Source: CAYVVT01 sp964454335
GTDB taxonomy: Bacteria; Fidelibacterota; UBA8477; JABMPR01
Reading direction: 5' to 3'
NCBI GenBank assembly: GCA_964454335.1
Contig: CAYVVT010000001.1
Span: forward strand, 310,001-374,000
DNA: 64,000 bases
Positions 61,141 to 64,000 of the stretch are shown in pieces (positions within the stretch are counted from its first letter, which is position 1; each line of letters begins with the position of its first letter). The notes beneath the pieces were generated by a model. The model saw only the letters and a program-made list of their open reading frames with translations, was not told where the DNA came from and did no database searches. Position numbers and translations under genes: made by a program.

Positions 61141-62511
61141 TCAGATATTGTCAAAACCTTGTTCGAGATCCGCGATGATGTCGTCCGGATCCTCGATTCC
61201 AATAGATAGACGAATGGCGTTTGGTTTTATCGCCGCCAGAGCACGTCCCTCTTCACCCTGCTGCTGATGGGTGGAGATTGCATTCAGGGTGGCGACGGTC
61301 TTCACCCTGCCCAGGTCAGTAGCTCGCCAGATCATATCCAGGCCATCATAAAATTTGCAGGTGTTCCCGCATTTGCCCTCGCTGGATTCCTTGATCTCCA
61401 GGGACATCATGTAGCCATAGAGGTTCTGGTCCGAATCGACCAGACGCATATACTTCTTTGCCAGATCGTATGAATGATAGCTCTCGAGCCCCGGATAATA
61501 GACTTTGTCAATCATGGGATGGGCTTCAAGATATTGCGCGATCTTTTGGGCGCTTTCACTCATCTGTGCAACCCGCATGCGCAATGACCGCATGTCGTTC
61601 AGGGTCATGATGGCGGCCATGGGATGCAGAGAAGGGCCGTTATCGCGATAAGGCCACAATTTTGCCCAGGTGGCAAAGTCAGCCCGCATCTCGTCAGGAC
61701 CCACTTTACTGGTGAGGTCATGCCGGGCCACCAGCAAGCCGGCAATGGAGGTGCCACTGGCCGAGATCACCTTGGAGGCGGACTGGATGACGATATCAGC
61801 GCCGAATTCAAGTGGACGGGTCAGGGCAGGGGAGGCACAGGTGGAATCGACGATGAAGGGAATGCCGAAGGAATGTGCCATCTCAGCGATCTTTTCGATG
61901 TCAAAGATGCACACCGAAGGATTGGAGGGAAATTCCCCGTAGAGGAAACGTGTACCGGCATCGATCTTAGAGTTCCAATCATCCAGTGAAGTGGGATCGG
62001 TGACCCAGCGGACCTCGATACCCTGTTCCTGATGCCGCCGGACCGAGAACTGCTGGAAAGTCCCGCCATACACCTTGGCTGAAGTCACGATATTGGGCGG
62101 CGGTAGCCTGTCATCTTTGACAAGAAATGGATCAGTGGCCGTTTTGATAGCGCTCATACCGCTGGATGTACCCAGCCCGGAGGCGGTTACTCCAGAACCA
62201 TATGCTTCCAGCAGGGCGATACTTTCCTCCAGGAAGAAGGTGGACGGATTGGCAATGCGGGAATAACACCAGGTGGGCATCTGGTAAGCAAGGCTGGCTT
62301 CCATCTCCCCACTGTCATGGTAGGCTTGCGCCGGACTCATATACACCGGTTCCATGATAGAGCCGTTGTTGAAATCCAGGGCCTGTCTGGCATCATAGAG
62401 ACCATGAGTGGCGATGGTATCGAATTTCCAGTTCCTGGCCCGGTCAAGACGTCGCTGACGATCAGCGATCATCTCCTGGCCCTTCTCGATCCAATACTGA
62501 CTGTCAGGCAT
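61141..62511 (-). CDS. Divergent Cys/Met metabolism PLP enzyme with N-terminal extension
   Basis: A 456-residue relative of cystathionine/methionine gamma-lyases, about 60 longer than usual. It has a charged N-terminal extension (about residues 1-35), Y-S-R-I-A-N-P-S in place of Y-S-R-x-G-N-P-T, L-G-T-S-S-G-M-S-A-I, and the PLP lysine in I-Q-S-A-S-K-V-I-S-A-S-G-T-S-I-A-G. The end has V-A-T-L-N-A-I-S-T-H-Q-Q-Q-G and R-L-S-I-G-I-E-D-P-D-D-I. Likely an O-acylhomoserine sulfhydrylase or methionine gamma-lyase-like enzyme. It follows the Lrp gene by 11 bases. Confidence 0.8.
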   Translation of the reverse strand: MPDSQYWIEKGQEMIADRQRRLDRARNWKFDTIATHGLYDARQALDFNNGSIMEPVYMSPAQAYHDSGEMEASLAYQMPTWCYSRIANPSTFFLEESIALLEAYGSGVTASGLGTSSGMSAIKTATDPFLVKDDRLPPPNIVTSAKVYGGTFQQFSVRRHQEQGIEVRWVTDPTSLDDWNSKIDAGTRFLYGEFPSNPSVCIFDIEKIAEMAHSFGIPFIVDSTCASPALTRPLEFGADIVIQSASKVISASGTSIAGLLVARHDLTSKVGPDEMRADFATWAKLWPYRDNGPSLHPMAAIMTLNDMRSLRMRVAQMSESAQKIAQYLEAHPMIDKVYYPGLESYHSYDLAKKYMRLVDSDQNLYGYMMSLEIKESSEGKCGNTCKFYDGLDMIWRATDLGRVKTVATLNAISTHQQQGEEGRALAAIKPNAIRLSIGIEDPDDIIADLEQGFDNI

Positions 62512-62522
62512 GATAGAACCCC

Positions 62523-62996
62523 CTATTCAGTCGTTTTGGGCAGTTTGGTTTCCTTCTTCAGGGTCGACAGGACCACCAGGGTTTTCAGGTGTTGAACGCC
62601 TGGCAGGTCGGTGAGCCTGTGCAAGATAAAATCTTCATATGCCGGGATGTCCCGTGTCATCACCTTCAGCAGAAAGTCGGCACCCCCGGTGATGTGGTGG
62701 CACTCCATGACCTCTTCGAGACCGGTGATGGCATCCATGAACTTCTCAACGCCCTCACGGCCATGGCGGATCAGGGTGACCTCGACGTATGTGATGCAAT
62801 TGAAACCCATGCGAGCCGGATCTACAAGAGCGGCATAGCGTGTGATATATCCGTTCTTTTCCAGCTTCTTGACCCTCTCCAGCGTCGGTGGTGGAGACAT
62901 GTTGATCTGTCTGGCCAGCTCTGCATTGCTGATCCGTCCTGCATCCTGAAGGATATCCAGGATCTTCAGATCAACGGCATCAATTGGGTTTTTCAT
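62523..62996 (-). CDS. Lrp/AsnC family transcriptional regulator
   Basis: A 157-residue regulator: the N-terminal helix-turn-helix D-A-V-D-L-K-I-L-D-I-L-Q-D-A-G-R-I-S-N-A-E-L-A (about residues 6-28, interrupted by no gap) with S-P-P-P-T-L-E-R-V-K-K-L-E (about 34-46), then the RAM ligand domain with H-H-I-T-G-G-A-D-F-L-L-K-V. It heads the operon of the two Cys/Met enzymes and homoserine dehydrogenase and probably controls it in response to an amino acid such as methionine. ATG 62996 is preferred; the frame to 63047 would cover the promoter. Confidence 0.93.
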   Translation of the reverse strand: MKNPIDAVDLKILDILQDAGRISNAELARQINMSPPPTLERVKKLEKNGYITRYAALVDPARMGFNCITYVEVTLIRHGREGVEKFMDAITGLEEVMECHHITGGADFLLKVMTRDIPAYEDFILHRLTDLPGVQHLKTLVVLSTLKKETKLPKTTE

Positions 62997-63024
62997 CTTT
63001 AATTCATTCTCCGGATTTTGGATA

Positions 63025-63030
63025 ATTATA
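63025..63030 (-). promoter_or_regulatory. Candidate -10 element of the lrp operon
   Basis: A perfect TATAAT on the minus strand, 28 bases upstream of the lrp ATG, in an AT-rich block (63015-63060). No convincing -35 is visible (TGGTAT at 17 bases), as expected for a promoter that needs an activator or is autoregulated. Confidence 0.35.
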
Positions 63031-63223
63031 TAATGATTACTAACCATATACCAGAAGAAATATGCTGAATAATGATACCATGCACGGTGATTGTTATGAT
63101 CCAGTCACTCCATCCAAGACCTGATTTGACATCATGCGTAAAAAAGAATTGGTCTTTTTGATCATGAAATGGAACTTGCATCAGGTGGGACCGCTGCAGG
63201 TCCAGATACAGGAGGCAGTTCGT

Positions 63224-64000
63224 ATGAATCATTCCCGGATCCTTGTTTTTTTTCTCAGCATTTGTCTGGCAGGGGGATTGACCGCTCAGGAACAAGGTCC
63301 GCGAACGGTCAGTATTCCGGATTTTGAGGCTAACGGGATCACGGCGGAAGAAGCCGCAACACTCACCCAGAGATTCAGATCGGAGCTGGATCGGACGGGG
63401 ACCTTTACCGGCATTCCGTTCAGTCAGATCGATGGTCTGCTCAATGAAGAGAAGCTTGCAGCGCCTACTTCTCTGAGTGGCAAAGACCTCAAGATGATCG
63501 GGGAGGCACTTGGTGTTGAGCTGATGCTCGTGGGTTCCATAGGGAAACTCGGTGCAACCTATACCATCGATCTGCGGGTTTTTGATGTGGCCTCTGCCGT
63601 ACTCATCGGATCCTACTCCCTGGATCACAAGGGTGAGATCGACGGCCTGCTGACAAAATTCACTCTGCTGGCAGCGGATGTTGCCAGTGGTGGCAATCCC
63701 AAGACCGTGGCCATAGAAAACCAGCAGAAACCCTTTGAACAGGTTCCACCCCAACCACCGCAGGGATCACAGCTCGATAAAAGCCCTCTGGCTATCCGCC
63801 TGCGCGCAGTGAGCGATGCCGATGCAGATTTTAACCAGAAGCGCTGGCTGGGATACGGTGGTACGGCCGGCTGTCTCACCGAGATGATCGCACCACCCCT
63901 CGGCGGTCTCCTGGGTACAATCGGTATTGTCGTTGGAGCCAGGCTGGCAAAATCCGATCTACCTCCTGAACGGATAACCCAGCTCGACAATTATGATGCA
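63224..64000 (+). CDS. CsgG/curli-assembly-like exported protein (3' end outside the window)
   Basis: An open frame of 259 codons running off the right edge. The signal peptide (about residues 1-21, ending L-T-A-Q) is followed by a CsgG/TolB-N-like fold: V-S-I-P-D-F-E-A-N-G-I (about 29-39), MIGEALGVELMLVGSIGKLG (about 92-111), Y-T-I-D-L-R-V-F-D-V-A-S. A Pro/Gln-rich linker and a glycine-rich hydrophobic stretch (about 216-242) follow. Such proteins are periplasmic or outer-membrane associated. AGGAGG eight bases upstream fixes the start. Divergent from lrp. Confidence 0.8.
   Translation, partial: MNHSRILVFFLSICLAGGLTAQEQGPRTVSIPDFEANGITAEEAATLTQRFRSELDRTGTFTGIPFSQIDGLLNEEKLAAPTSLSGKDLKMIGEALGVELMLVGSIGKLGATYTIDLRVFDVASAVLIGSYSLDHKGEIDGLLTKFTLLAADVASGGNPKTVAIENQQKPFEQVPPQPPQGSQLDKSPLAIRLRAVSDADADFNQKRWLGYGGTAGCLTEMIAPPLGGLLGTIGIVVGARLAKSDLPPERITQLDNYDA

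Noticed and set aside
1..64000. tRNA, rRNA, CRISPR, integrase or insertion sequence
   Set aside because: I looked through the intergenic stretches and the open frames and saw no tRNA-like cloverleaf, repeat-spacer array, transposase or integrase motif.

Overview
The window looks like the chromosome of a free-living, aerobic, Gram-negative-type bacterium. Several lipoproteins with clear lipoboxes, an outer-membrane-barrel-like protein and an exported zinc hydrolase point to two membranes. Clear Shine-Dalgarno sites argue against Bacteroidota proper. An alternative complex III joined to a caa3 oxidase, an AmgK-RapZ fusion and a Rieske/glutamate-synthase fusion fit the FCB group; Neomarinimicrobiota (SAR406) or a relative is my best guess, inferred from gene content only. 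I see no rRNA, tRNA, CRISPR, phage or insertion sequence. No stretch longer than about 300 bases lacks a gene; the largest gap is 25984-26256 (273 bases).

Layout. 1-1838: tail of a peptide/nickel-type ABC importer operon (two permeases). 2034-15942: one long respiratory locus, actABCDEF (alternative complex III), a small membrane protein, SCO, coxBACD (caa3 oxidase, A2-type subunit I with a YS motif), ctaA and a second SCO. 15972-22820: RibD-like reductase, two related lipoproteins, divergent polysaccharide deacetylase, a degenerate PdxJ homologue, asparaginase, dCMP deaminase, GNAT and a beta-lactamase-fold serine hydrolase. 22805-25983 (minus): M61 peptidase, a TetR regulator with a striking double palindrome, and superoxide dismutase. 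26257-30221: Cys-less PTPS/QueD homologue, YhhQ transporter, FolE, an AmgK-like kinase fused to the RapZ C-terminal domain, and a MurU-like nucleotidyltransferase. 30293-38881: lipoamide dehydrogenase, Rieske-glutamate synthase fusion, GAF/fRMsr, LipB, fused E1, E2 and LipA, i.e. a branched-chain 2-oxoacid dehydrogenase with its lipoylation enzymes. 38893-42487: GNAT, MDR oxidoreductase, membrane protein, GltS-type symporter.

42484-62996 runs on the minus strand. It holds a barrel-like lipoprotein; an MBL hydrolase/membrane protein/adenosine deaminase/DUF2164 run; two GNATs and a Nudix protein; a lipoprotein; and then a tyrosine-catabolic block (tyrosine phenol-lyase, aromatic aminotransferase, HPPD, fumarylacetoacetase, homogentisate dioxygenase, flavoprotein, acetoacetyl-CoA synthetase). 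The last part is an Lrp-led sulfur amino acid block (Lrp, Cys/Met PLP enzyme, homoserine dehydrogenase, second Cys/Met PLP enzyme). The window closes with a plus-strand CsgG-like protein cut by the end.

Functionally, tyrosine and branched-chain amino acid breakdown feed acetoacetyl-CoA, fumarate and acyl-CoA into central metabolism, and the quinol made is oxidised through ACIII and the caa3 oxidase. The most unusual items are the PdxJ homologue that has lost its catalytic residues, the PTPS without its catalytic cysteine, the AmgK-RapZ fusion, the Rieske-glutamate synthase inside a lipoate operon, and the tyrosine pathway that lacks a recognisable maleylacetoacetate isomerase.
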